Source: Philhelius pedissequus (lineage: Eukaryota > Arthropoda > Insecta > Diptera > Syrphidae). From it: DNA of 64,000 nt. Location: assembly GCA_910595825.1 (NCBI GenBank), contig OU343161.1:186017220-186081219 (forward strand). Direction: 5' to 3'. Position numbers and translations under genes: made by a program. Under the pieces are notes generated by a model, which saw nothing but the letters and a program-made list of their open reading frames with translations, was not told the DNA's origin and made no database searches. This document shows, piece after piece, positions 1 through 10,394 of the stretch; within the stretch, counting starts at the first letter, position 1; every line of letters starts with the position of its first letter.

Positions 1-715
1 GTACATTATTTGAACAAAATATATATGCACCACAACACCGTGTCACATTGCCTTTCGCCCCGAATGTCACCAACAGTTTGATACATGTCTTTGCCAAGGC
101 TGATATGAACATCGTCCACACCAACAACAACAAATTAAAACTACGTTTGGGATCCACAAAAGACCACACACCAACTAATCGATGCAGTGGCATTTACGAA
201 ATCTCTTGTTCTAATTGCAACAAAAAATATATTGGACAAACAAGAAGAGCTGCAGAGATTAGATTCAACGAGCATCTTAGATCCGTTAAAAAGAAAGAGA
301 TAGACAAAGCCATTCCAGCACACCTATTTGATCTGAGCAATGATAAACCACACACCATTATATCATTTGAAAATAATTGTAGACTCATTAAAAATGTAAA
401 CAAACAACGCAAACTGGACGCTTATGAGTCATTACATATTCACATAAACGACAACTTGATGAATTTGGAACCTGGACCAATTGACTCTTTTCTGTTCAAT
501 GTACTTAAGAAAGAGAAAAACTAAAAACTGTTTACTCTCTTTATTTTGTTGTATTAAAGTCCAACCAGTTCAATGTATTTGTAAAGTCCAACTAGTTTAA
601 TGTACTTGCTATGTACCCAATCTCTGTATGATTGTTTAATTGTCGCCCGCTGATGATGGTTCCGCAGCTGAGAACCGAAATGCATACGTGATAAATAAAA
701 AGTTTAAATTTAAAG
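1..715 (+). mobile_element. Penelope-like element, 3' end (5' part outside window)
   Basis: The reading frame is open from base 3 to a stop at 524 and encodes a GIY-YIG endonuclease, the C-terminal module of Penelope-like retroelements. About 190 bp of AT-rich 3' sequence follow, ending near 710 in AAATAAAAAG-like tail sequence. A segment near 650-690 (GATGATGGTTCCGCAGCTGA and following) resembles the conserved short 3' motif often found after the endonuclease of such elements. The reverse transcriptase would lie upstream of the window. Confidence 0.85.
3..524 (+). CDS. GIY-YIG endonuclease domain of a Penelope-like retroelement (5' partial)
   Basis: This is the nicking nuclease that makes the target-site break for Penelope-like retrotransposition. 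The GIY half-motif is in SGIYEISC and the YIG half in KKYIGQT. The conserved arginine and histidine follow in RFNEHL, and a later glutamate (DAYESLHI) fits the metal-binding Glu of the fold. The CxxC pair in SCSNC between GIY and YIG is typical of the zinc-binding insert of these elements. The frame has no internal stop and is open to the window edge, so the TTG at 48 is not a real start. It is the best preserved coding stretch in the window relative to its family. Activity cannot be judged without the RT half. Confidence 0.85.
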   Translation, partial: TLFEQNIYAPQHRVTLPFAPNVTNSLIHVFAKADMNIVHTNNNKLKLRLGSTKDHTPTNRCSGIYEISCSNCNKKYIGQTRRAAEIRFNEHLRSVKKKEIDKAIPAHLFDLSNDKPHTIISFENNCRLIKNVNKQRKLDAYESLHIHINDNLMNLEPGPIDSFLFNVLKKEKN

Positions 716-1249
716 AATTTTAAAAATAAACGTTTTTAATTTTTAATTTTTAATTTTGTTGTTATTTATATTTTTTAACTTTTTATTACGATTTTTGCGG
801 TCAATAAGGTGAAACAAATTTCAAACAATACAAATACACCTTCACACGGAAATTATATACTGACTGAAAAACATAAATTTTAGATCCTTAAAATAGAAAG
901 TGTCGTTTTCGTATTCAGCGTTGACAGTCTGACTGACGAGAAGTATTTTCGAAGTGCCGTTTATATTCCCCCAAGTAGATTCTGTCGTGACAGACCTGAA
1001 AGATCGTCTATCTTCAGATGTGTTGGCAATATTTCGGCTAGGAGAATATATATGTATTTTTTATATACAAAAAAACTTACCACATACCAAAATTTACGAA
1101 AAATATTGTTTTTGAAAAAATATAGAAAAATTTAAAACATTAAATTTATTCTTTTCAAAATAGGTCAATTGACACAAGATATTATTGATGAAAATAAGAT
1201 CGTCAATTTTCCCACTGAAATTTTAAATTCTCTGGATATACCAGGAATG
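716..1249. other. AT-rich intergenic sequence, nothing recognised
   Basis: No ORF of interest and no similarity to the repeat families seen elsewhere in the window. Contains a short GTCAGTCTGACTGAC palindrome near 925. Confidence 0.6.
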
Positions 1250-1707
1250 CCGCCCAACTAATATACTCTCCAGAGCTAAGCTGTCAAAATCTGAAAAACA
1301 ATCTTGTAAGCCTCTTTTAGGCCCCATTACTATCCTTAGAGTTAATTTCTTGTTACGAAACTTAAATTATTCTCATAACGCTTTTTTTTATAAGATCTTA
1401 GCTCTCTATAATTTTCCAATATTTTAAATCTTATACTTAAAACAAATTTGCCTCCTTTAACAAGATTGCAAGAACTTAGAGATTTATAAAAATCTTGTTA
1501 TGAAATTTAAACGCCTAAATATCTTCACAACTGACTTATGGGAGTCTAAGCTATTTTAAAATAGCGAAAGGACTGTGGATTTTAGTATGTAAAAGATCGG
1601 CCGTCGCCATCTACTAAAACGTGTCATTAAAAAGAAACATTTTTATAATTTTGTAAAAAAAATGAAATTTTAATTGGTTCTCCATTGGGTTCGATATTTT
1701 GAACAAT

Positions 1708-2830
1708 TCTACTAATATTATAAATGTGAAAGTTTGGATGGATGTATGGATGTTTGTTGCTCAATAACTCCGGAACGGCTGAACGGATCTGGATGAAATT
1801 TGGTACAGACAGATATTATTGTCTGGAATAGGACACAGGCTACTTTTTATCCCCAGAAAAATGTATAGTTTTCGTAGGATAGGTTTGTTTAAATTTTTCC
1901 TAGAGCTCATTCTACAAAATAGAATGCACACGGATTTGCATGAAATTTGATTGGTAGATGTATGGGGTACTGGATTATCACATAGGTCATTTTTATCCCG
2001 GAAAAATGAACGGTTCCTATGGGAGAGGCTTAAATATGAAAAAATATATACATAGGTGTTTGTTCCGCTTTGACGCCTGAACGACTCAAAGATGTCATTA
2101 GATTCCCGTGGGATAGAAAGTCCGTATACCATCACATAGACATCTGCTATTAAAAATGGTGTGAACAAATGTATTGTAATTCATAAATTGAGAACGAATC
2201 GGCCGATTTGGCTCGAACTCTTTTTTAGTTGTTCGTAAAATTCAGGAGAAGGTTTTTGCGAAAGAAAATTTTGGGTAACCACTCCAGAAAAGTCGGGAAA
2301 TTTTGAAAGTCGAAAATTGATTTTTTTGTATTTAATTGTGTATGCAAATGTTCCGGAATTGCTTTTCGAATGAAAAAATAGAAAATTCTTAGTGGAAAAC
2401 TCGAACAATTCTAGAAAAATGCGAACATTTTCTTCTCGATGATTTATAGATAAATTTGAAGCATGATTTGATGATTTTGGACAATGTAAATGTGGAAAAT
2501 TCGTTGTAAGGCTTTGAAAATTTCTTCAGGTCTCTTGGTAAGCAGGAGGAAGATTAGCCATGTTTTATTTTTCTCAACTTTATTTTTGAAGTTCTTACTT
2601 TTTGAAGCCAATATTAAATCTAAGCTTTGTTCGCGAACATGACCATACACAACGAACATCGAAGCCAACGAACACGACAAAATCTAAATGTTTGGCCGAC
2701 AGCAAGCGGCCAGCCCACATAACATGCTAGGCTAGCATGTTCGTCGTTTGTGCCTACGAAATTTTGTAGGTGAATAGATGAGTTCATTAGATTCCCGTGA
2801 GTTCGTAGCATCGCACGGGTATCTGCTAGT
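1708..2830 (+). mobile_element. Helitron-like non-autonomous element
   Basis: The 5' end is TCTACTAATATTATAAATG and the 3' end is ATCTGCTAGT, with CTAG at 2826-2829. A 6-bp stem CCCGTG/CACGGG (2794-2799 and 2814-2819) lies 10 nt before the CTAG end, as in the Helitron terminator hairpin. There are no terminal inverted repeats and no clear target duplication. Removing the block restores the sequence of family R copy 2 at 61815-61830 with a single mismatch. Subterminal text such as CGGAACGGCTGAACGGATCT and GATGAAATTTGGTACAGACAG matches the general style of arthropod Helitron-like repeats. The exact ends are ambiguous by one T. Confidence 0.75.
2093..2157 (+). repeat. Internal, older terminus-like segment of the Helitron-like element
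   Basis: The sequence ATTAGATTCCCGTGGGATAG ... CATCACATAGACATCTGCTATTA parallels the true 3' end (ATTAGATTCCCGTGAGTTCG ... GGGTATCTGCTAGTA) at 2788-2832. It looks like a decayed terminator, making 2158-2787 an extra segment between two terminators. Confidence 0.5.
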
Positions 2831-3481
2831 AATTGAATATTTGACACTTTTAATGGCAAACAACTGTAATAAATTGGCATTCTTCTAGTGTAGTGCTATA
2901 ATATAAACAAATTTATGTTTTACTTTTGTAGCTGAGGCCCCCTTCTCATACTAAATCCGTGATTAATATTTAACTATATATGTAACTTGTTATCTCGCTC
3001 GCTCTTTTTTAAATAATCCCATAATATAATGAATATTCCCATTAGAAGACTTAAAATAAACTTAGTAAATGAGAGTGAGTAAAAGTAGAGGAAACCAAAC
3101 TCTTATAATGGTCTTATTGTAATCATTAAATGATTCTCTCATCTCAACAGCAGCCATATTTAAGTTCGCAGAAATTATTCTCTGAGTATTTTGAGGGTTA
3201 CCACACTATACAAAATGTGGATATATGTTGAAATTAATTATAAAAATTATTTATTTTAAAAACTCTTTTTTTTTAACAATTCATAATGTACATTATAAAT
3301 TTCACAAACATAAATGGCAAAACAATAGCATTAATTGGAAAAGATTCTTTCTGATCTCGATACAAAATATTTAACAATAGAAATGGGTATTACTTTAACT
3401 TTTCGACGTTTCTCTATTGAAACCTTTTGTGAGTTGAAAAAATGTTACTTTGGTAATTCTGTTTTGTGACAAAAAAATATT

Positions 3482-4438
3482 TATACCCTGTTCAATTTAT
3501 ATTTTCAGTACATGGAAGATAGTATACCTTTCACCCTTACTATTATGAATTTCAATAAGCTATCTCTATTTCTATTAAGCTTTTCCATTTTCCACGGTTG
3601 CCGCAGTGAGCATAATAAATTGGAATATTTCTCTCACAAATGTCGGTAGGGTTACAAATTGTTAATTTAGATTTCATGAACAGAAATATATACATCGTAA
3701 ACTAGATCTAAAAAAAAAAAATTTAACTAAATCCAAATAACAATAAATCTATCTTACTCCACACCACCAAGATATTATGCGCGTTTTTTAAGAGTTCCCC
3801 ATAATGCCTAATCTATTTTAACGTGAAAATAAATCACAGAAAAAAAATCTATAGATAAGGTATAATAAGGAACTTTTGTCGTTCGAAAAACTTGAAACCA
3901 TTGCACAAAAATTGCGCAAAACTAAAAATATCACTTCAAATTGCACCGCACTACTTTAAATATTATTTTTATAAACACGAAACCTTCTTCATTTTATTTT
4001 TATTTTCATGAACAAAAAACCTATTCGGTAATTTAAAGTTGCAATTAATTAATGAAAAGCACGCAGCGACAACACCTTTTTCCTCAAGTTTAAAATATAT
4101 GCTCTCAAAAGTTCTAAGAAAGCTTAAATTCTGAAAGCTCCAAAGCGAAAACCAAAGAAAAGTGTATTAGAATTGCAATCAACGGACCAATGGTAACTCT
4201 TAACCAATGTATTTATTTTGTTAATAAACACTATAAGCGAGAGTCAAATTGGTGATCAGTCTCCTATCTCCTCTCAGCCAGGGAGCAGATAGGTCATGGT
4301 CGTATGTACGTGGATTTATGGAATATTTCAGTAGCAATTTCTTAAGTTGTGTGCCATGCCAACACCAGCCGGCACCAATGTGTGTGAAAAAGCTCTCCCA
4401 TAAGGCCTATACTGAAAATATAAATTGAACAGAGTATA
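3482..4438. mobile_element. 957-bp DNA element with 27-bp terminal inverted repeats, unclassified
   Basis: The first 27 bases (3482-3508, beginning TATACCCTGTTCAATT) and the reverse complement of the last 27 (4412-4438, beginning TATACTCTGTTCAATT) match at 26 of 27 positions. The block is absent at the equivalent place in family R copy 2 (near 62455-62465). It has no coding capacity for a transposase, so it is non-autonomous. I could not define a clean target duplication. The flanks are AATATT on the left and CCAACAATTACA on the right, and a few bases outside the right TIR are also missing from copy 2. Superfamily not assigned. Confidence 0.75.
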
Positions 4439-5035
4439 CCAACAATTACATTTTGTCTTTTGTGTAAATGCACCATTAACGCTCCTGGTATGTCGTATGG
4501 ATTGCTTTCCAGATTTAATTTGACCCACAAATTAATTTTTATGATTAATTTATTCTGAAAAGTATGCAAGGTAACCCTATTTTTGATAAAAATTATAAAT
4601 TATATAATTTAAAAATGCATTATTTTGAATGGGATTTGTTTTTTTTTTCGAGGTAAAATTTAAGAATTAGTATATACAATTTCAACCGCATTAATTTTTA
4701 GCTCCCATATATCACAAATACGTATCAAGCCCATCAATTTTTAGCCATGACATATACACGCAAAAACTTAAAAAAAAAGAGATTGCTTCTTTCAAAAAAA
4801 AACTTTAATGAGAAAGATATAATTCTTTTAAGGTTTATTCGCTTTTCTCTTCTCATATTCTCTTTTAGCAAATCCCATTCCCATTGCAAGAAACGCTTTT
4901 TCACAACAAGATTTAGCCGAGCTTTATTAGAGTCATATAAGAGGCCTTTTTTCATTATTCTATATCTGTCATCCCATAAGAAGAATACAACTCTGTTATG
5001 GAGTATAGAGAGGTCTTTCATAACTAGACCATTTA

Positions 5036-5694
5036 GCGCTTTTAGCAGTATTATAATAATATAGAAGAATTTTTCAAGATTTTTTGGCTCCCTTAAATTA
5101 GTCTCATTAAATTATTGGAGAATGTTATGAGATTAAAAATATTACTTGGGCGCCACATAAGATATAAATTTATTCCCCGGTTTTGCCTAAGTTAAATCCA
5201 CGAAAATTATGCAACGGTGTACGACGTACCTAAATGAATGATATTGACTTGAAAGACTATGATTCCATCAGAATCAACAATACTTTTCAAAATTCCACAC
5301 TCCCTGATACGTTTTGCTTTCGCAATGACAATAATTAAGCTGCAAGAGTGCGAGGGCAAACAATGACAATTTGTGGCTTGGAATTGGAGAAACCGTGTGT
5401 CTTCCATGGAAGGGCAGCTATATGTTGCATGCCTCCGCCTTGGAAAACCATCACGAGTAATAACGTTCATCATTTAGTTCAAAGGAAAAAAATGATTTCT
5501 ACTAATTAGAATCCTTACCAATCATTACATTAACAACACCAATTTTAATATCTAATAATTGAACACAAAACAATTAAGTCGCAGCAACGAGCGGCCGGGT
5601 CTGCTAGAATATTATATGATTATATTAAGTGTAGTGTAGATACATGTATCTAATAAATTAATCTTTTATCGTATTCTGTCTTCGATCAGCATGC
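5036..5694. other. AT-rich sequence, nothing recognised
   Basis: No coding similarity seen. The minus-strand ORF at 5207-5473 matches no family I know and has no flanking gene signals. Confidence 0.5.
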
Positions 5695-5735
5695 CCCCCC
5701 CCCCCCTCGCAACTGAAATCCTGGATCCGCCTCTG
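5695..5735 (-). repeat. hAT-type terminal sequence with a 13-14 bp C run
   Basis: Read on the minus strand the end is CAGAGGCGGATCCAGGATTT, close to the CAGRGGCGGAT-type termini of many hAT elements. It abuts a poly-C/poly-G tract and stops exactly where the LINE-A fragment begins at 5736. No matching partner terminus was found nearby, so the extent of the element is unknown. Confidence 0.4.
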
Positions 5736-6480
5736 TCTTTACCATCCACTTGGAAAGCGACCAAGAGTAGGACAGATAAAAAAGCTTACGCTATAGTCTT
5801 GCTAGCATTGGGAGATACTATATAGAGCAAAGGATTTGTGAATGTCGAGATCTTTAAGAAATCTAGCAACTGTACGAGTACGAAAGCAGATCCGACCAAT
5901 GAAACTCTCAATGTTCTAAAGTATAGGAGGAAACACATCACTTTGCGGAAACATATAATTTGCAGCAAAAGTCATTAAAGACGAGGGTTGTAACCGAAGA
6001 CGAAGTTGTATTTCGAATTTTTTTTTCACATGACCAAAACATTTTACTACCTTTGAGTTATTGTTGTTTTGGTTGCTTTATTTTTAGTCATGCAAACATT
6101 TAGTTCTCCGTATATGAACGTTGACAGTCTTTCTAGCTTGTTGAAACTTATTCTGGTTTTCCTCAGTAGGGTTGGCTTTATAATTACGGAAACTTATTTC
6201 CCTAACCCTAATAACCTCACTACAGCTCAAATCTAACCATGCATTCTTTTTCGGTTTAATAGCTTTCACCCTATTCGGGATACCATCCTTAATTTGCGAT
6301 AATTTTTTATTAATAATAATAGTGACCAGTTAAAGTTCCTAAAGAATTTTTCCAGACCATCCCAGTTGTTTATCTCACATTGCCAAACGGTACTCTTAGG
6401 CGATTTTTCTGTAACTAAGAGTTGTTGGCATGAGAAATTTGCAGATAGCTATAACACAATTCTCTAATGGGCCTACATAC
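5736..6480 (-). pseudogene. LINE-A fragment (endonuclease-RT linker region)
   Basis: Aligns colinearly with 15030-15830 of the near-complete LINE-A copy. Shared blocks include TTACCATCCACTTGGAAAG near 5740, GACGAGGGTTGTAACCGAAG near 5980, TTTCCTCAGTAGGGTTGGCTT near 6160 and CCAAACGGTACTCTTAGG near 6385. The minus frame at 6269-6084 keeps IKPKKNAWL and NPTEENQNKFQQARK. It lacks both the catalytic endonuclease start and the RT fingers/palm, and has many indels. The 3' side is cut at the hAT-like terminus. Confidence 0.7.
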
Positions 6481-7302
6481 ACAGCACACTGAACAAACAC
6501 TTTTCCTTTGTTACAATTTGACACATTCGTCCTTACGCGTTGGATGTAAAAAAGCGATAAGGATATAATTTCTTTCGTTTAAAAGTTGATGGAAGTTCAA
6601 TTGATAATTATGACACAAATAAATATCGCAAGCAAACAAACACTAAAAAGCATTTTTACAGAAGCTATAATCTTATACTGCCAAAATCAGTATCGATCAA
6701 GACATTCTACAACATCTGTAGGCAAAACTTAGCCCAAAACTATCACGTTCGTTTTTAATTTTAATAATTTTTAGCTTCCGATTCCAAAATTAAACTTTTG
6801 TTTGGTCCATTTTATGTCGTTAAGACAAACGACCTACGAAAGTAAGTGCGCCCCTGTGTTCTCCTTTATTTATTTAAATTATTATGAAACACTTAAATTA
6901 ATTTTATTTGATGGGAGTTGTTTTTTTTCATTTCTTTTTTCGCAATAAAATTCGGAGAACCCACCCCAAGCCCACTAACCGGTTGGTTTAATCATTCTTA
7001 CCCATTCGTGTATTCCGGTGGCGAAATTTAATTAATATTTAAAAATATTATGGTTTAATAATTAATATTTTTTTAATGGTTCGTCATCATAATAATTGTT
7101 AATTAAATTCGTGGAAAAATAATTTAACTACGGGTAAGATTATGGCTTTTATCGATGACTTTTTAAATTAATTAATTTTTTGTTATAAAAAAAGCATGAG
7201 TCGTTATAATCTACTTATTTAATTTAACACATATTGTACATTGAAATATAAATGTTCTCCGCAGTAAAATTATTTAAGATGTAAAGGGGGTAAATAAGAA
7301 GG
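6481..7302. other. AT-rich sequence, nothing recognised
   Basis: No ORF, repeat family member or structural RNA seen. Confidence 0.5.
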
Positions 7303-7883
7303 GTCAGTCTGTCAGTCCGTCAGTCTGTCAGTCTGTCAGTCTGTCAGTCTGTCAGTCTGTCAGTCTGTCAGTCTGTCAGTCTGTCAGTCTGTCAGTCTGT
7401 CAGTCTGTCAGTCTGTCAGTCTGTCAGTCTGTCAGTCTGTCAGTCTTTCAGTCTGTCAGTCTGTCAGTCTGTCAGTCTGTCAGTCTGTCAGTCTGTCAGT
7501 CTGTCAGTCTGTCAGTCTGTCAGTCTGTCAGTCTGTCAGTCTGTCAGTCTGTCAGTCTGTCAGTCTGTCAGTCTGTCAGTCTGTCAGTCTGTCAGTCTGT
7601 CAGTCTGTCAGTCTGTCAGTCTGTCAGTCTGTCAGTCTGTCAGTCTGTCAGTCTGTCAGTCTGTCAGTCTGTCAGTCTGTCAGTCTGTCAGTCTGTCAGT
7701 CTGTCAGTCTGTCAGTCTGTCAGTCTGTCAGTCTGTCAGTCTGTCAGTCTGTCAGTCTGTCAGTCTGTCAGTCTGTCAGTCTGTCAGTCTGTCAGTCTGT
7801 CAGTCTGTCAGTCTGTCAGTCTGTCAGTCTGTCAGTCTGTCAGTCTGTCAGTCTGTCAGTCTGTTAGACTGTCAGTCTGTCAG
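7303..7883. repeat. (GTCAGTCT)n minisatellite, about 72 units
   Basis: An uninterrupted 8-bp tandem repeat with only a few variants: a C for T near 7318, GTCTTTCAG at about 7445, and GTTAGACT near 7864. The homogeneity implies recent expansion or ongoing slippage. The tract sits where other family B copies have GTCTGTCTGTC, and the B copy near 52260 contains a single GTCAGTCTGTC on its B strand, a plausible seed unit. Confidence 0.95.
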
Positions 7884-7917
7884 GTGTCTATACATACATA
7901 CATACATGTATAGACAC
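7884..7917. repeat. 13-bp perfect inverted repeat next to the satellite
   Basis: GGTGTCTATACAT and ATGTATAGACACC flank a short ACATACATAC-like loop, immediately after the minisatellite. It is not present in the other B copies I compared. Confidence 0.8.
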
Positions 7918-8510
7918 CTACAGCCCAAACGGATGGGTTTGAATTACTTCAAACTTGGTATATAGAGTTTTTTAGGTATTTACAGAGAGGAAATTGAATT
8001 TTTTTAGCTCAGAAAATAACGATACCTGCTATATCCTATATGACCGTTACGTTAAGGCCTATTTTTCTCGGAAACGGCTCTTAAAAAATCAGTGCAGCTT
8101 TTCAGACACGACATATCATATTGTCGAAAAAAAATATTTTTCAAAAAGTTTATAAAAAAATTTGTTCTCAAAAACCGCTGCACAGATTTTCAAAATTTTT
8201 CTCATAAATTCAAATTTATCCAAGAAATAAAATGGTGTACATTTTTTGAGCTGAAATTAGTTTAAGTATTTATTTCAGAATTTTGAATTATATTTTCTTT
8301 GATTAAGCCGATTTAATCTTCTGTTTTTAAGTTTATGTTATTAAATATATAAGATTTTAGAAAAAAATTAAAGAAATTTTGTTTATACAAGAAATTAAGT
8401 AAAGAACGACTTTAAAAATATATTTAGATTTTTAATAGAAATCTTTAGCATACGATGTGATCGAACATAAGATCAAGTTCATGCGATCCAGGCGTGAATC
8501 TTATTTCTAA

Positions 8511-10394
8511 TTCCCTCGGAACTAGAGGATCTAATTTTAATTTTCAGGATTTCGGACAAAAAATTCAAATCGTTACCAAAAGTATAGCGAGTCATACCCT
8601 TGATATCTGACGCAAACAATGATTCTATCTAGCGTGCTGTGTGTGTGAGCGCCTTCGTTTTGCTTTCTGCAACACTTTATATTGAAAATATCAGTAACTG
8701 GCAGATCGACCATAGACGAAATTTCCACATTTAGGGAAATCCTGGATGTATGTAGCAAAATGTCTAAAGATGTCGGCTACGTTGGTTGAACCACATCGAC
8801 AATAATGATTCAGCCAAGAGAGTCTTCGAATTCCTGGTCTAGGGTTCCAGACGAAAAGCAAGCATATTTCTGGTTTGTGAAAAAAGGTTGTACCCGCATT
8901 TAAGCATAAAATCTTATAAAAAAAAAAAAAATCATACACATTTGACAGACACACGCTATTTATTTAAATCACAAGGCCAAATTCGTACGATCAATTCGGG
9001 TGTGCAAATCCTTAACCTATTTTTTTCTGCTAAGTTCACTCATCCATTCTCTCCAATGTTCACTAACTTTTTCTTAACGCTCCAATGATAAGTCCGTAAA
9101 TCTGTCAGAAGACAATTCGTTTCGTTAGTTGCACATCCGGTAAGTATCCATGAGTATCCTATTCCTCTAATTAACAACACAATGGTAAATTCTTACTTCT
9201 GAGCAATTTAAATATTATGCAGCTAAACATAAATTAACGGTCCGAAATCTTTTAAATTAAAAGTTTCAAACTTATCCAGACATCTGCATTTGAAATGCAG
9301 GTAAATGCGTTGCTACATTAATTTCTCTTAGGTAACCATTTCTTAAATGAAACTGCAAGAATTTCGCCAAAGTCGGCTTTTTTTGGTAGGTTGGTAATGG
9401 TATTGCAAAAAAAAACTAATTTCAAACTGCTACTGGTTGGAAGAGGAACTTTCGGAGAACTTAACCGAAGCGAAACAGATTTTAAGTGCAAATCAGTAGA
9501 CTGATGCGAAACCAAGGACGATGGGCGTACTAGTAAGGCATGAAGATGACTGTTAGGTTTTTTTTCCAAACTTACCTACATACATTATATAAAACCCAAC
9601 TACTAGGGTAGTGGCTTATAGAAGCTTAGACAAATTTTGTTTTAATTGAAGTTTTATACAAAAAAAAATAGTTTACAATTTTTAGGATAAGAGGGATTTG
9701 TGAAAATTCAATTATTTTTTTTTTGATACCACAAGTTGGTAGTAGCTTGACGGAGAGAAAACTATGTGAATATTTTTTATATGTTGCCTTTGTTTCTTTT
9801 TTAATATTTTGCCTTTTCTAAGATTTCGGTTACATATCAAGGGGCTACCCTTAATCGTTGAAGGTTTCTATATGTACATTATTAGGAAAATAGCGAAGGG
9901 TTCATAGCAGATCACGGAGCAGGCGATTAGGATGCGTCATCTCTATTCTGTTTTACCGAGCTTAACGCAAATAAGAAGTTAAGGGCGCGATGCCTGTGAG
10001 GACCTGTAAGATATTTGCTGTGAATGTAAATTCACTGATTAGGACCGAACGTAGAGCTAATTTATTCCAATTGCAGAAAAACTAAGCTTAACAATATTGT
10101 TAGAAGGTGGATTCTTACATCTAGCTACAGACAGGCCATAGTTTCAAAGAAGCGGTACATATCTGGATTTGTTTCTGAAAGACGCGAGATCTACAGTTAC
10201 TGACACTGTGCGTCAGCGGCCAGGAAATTGTTAACGAATTTATTTAAGATTGTTTTTCTAACACTATCCAGTGGATATCCGCGGACAAAAAGTCAGAAAT
10301 ATTATCAAGAGATATAAGTATGGCATTCTCAACTGATTCTTCGTAGATGACTTTCGATGTGCCTTATCAATTTTTCCCTGGAATAAACGCTTAA
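8511..10394. other. Unassigned sequence between B copies
   Basis: Only short, unrecognised ORFs. Minus-strand frames at 8954-8573 and 9569-9318, and the plus-strand text around 10130-10200, have a codon-like look reminiscent of decayed retroelement coding sequence. I cannot match them to a family with confidence. No splice sites or promoter elements stand out. Confidence 0.4.

Larger units (their letters stand above)
1250..5035 (+). repeat. Dispersed repeat family R, copy 1 (with two later insertions)
   Basis: Colinear with 60907-62972 in the same orientation. Homology starts at CCCAACTAA next to ATACTCTCCAGAG and ends at GGAGTATAGAGA. Long near-identical stretches occur at 1255-1560, 2832-3480 and 4440-5030. 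Copy 1 holds two blocks absent from copy 2 (1708-2830 and 3482-4438), and copy 2 holds about 430 bp (near 61225-61650) absent from copy 1. Both copies keep an antisense ORF-like stretch (minus, 5021 to 4734 here) with the shared peptides FFLWDDRY and KKGLLYDSNKARLNL, which I do not recognise. The first and last bases share TATACTC in inverted orientation, too little to claim terminal inverted repeats. Class unknown. Confidence 0.75.
7303..8510 (+). repeat. Family B dispersed repeat, copy 1, with expanded internal satellite
   Basis: Family B is recognised by CAGCCYAAACGG followed by a CTTCAAACTTGGTA-type block, several TTCTCGAAAACGGCTC-type blocks, and a terminal stretch GTGATCGAACATAAGATCAAG ... 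GCGATCCAGKCGTG. This copy has the first block at 7920-7965 and the terminal block at 8457-8510. Other copies carry only a few GTCT units before CAGCC; here that tract has become 581 bp of GTCAGTCT. No coding capacity. The layout (short head, simple-sequence tract, AT-rich body, conserved tail) resembles Helentron-type non-autonomous elements of flies, which is inference. Confidence 0.7.

Noticed and set aside
1250..5035. Terminal inverted repeats for family R
   Set aside because: Only TATACTC plus scattered bases match between the two ends; too weak to call.
5207..5473. Small host genes at 5207-5473, 9318-9569, 12166-12375, 18825-19028 and 30203-30433
   Set aside because: No recognised domain, splice signals, promoter or copy elsewhere in the window supports coding function.
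7303..7883. CRISPR-like array
   Set aside because: The unit is 8 bp with no spacers and the DNA is eukaryotic; it is a simple tandem repeat.
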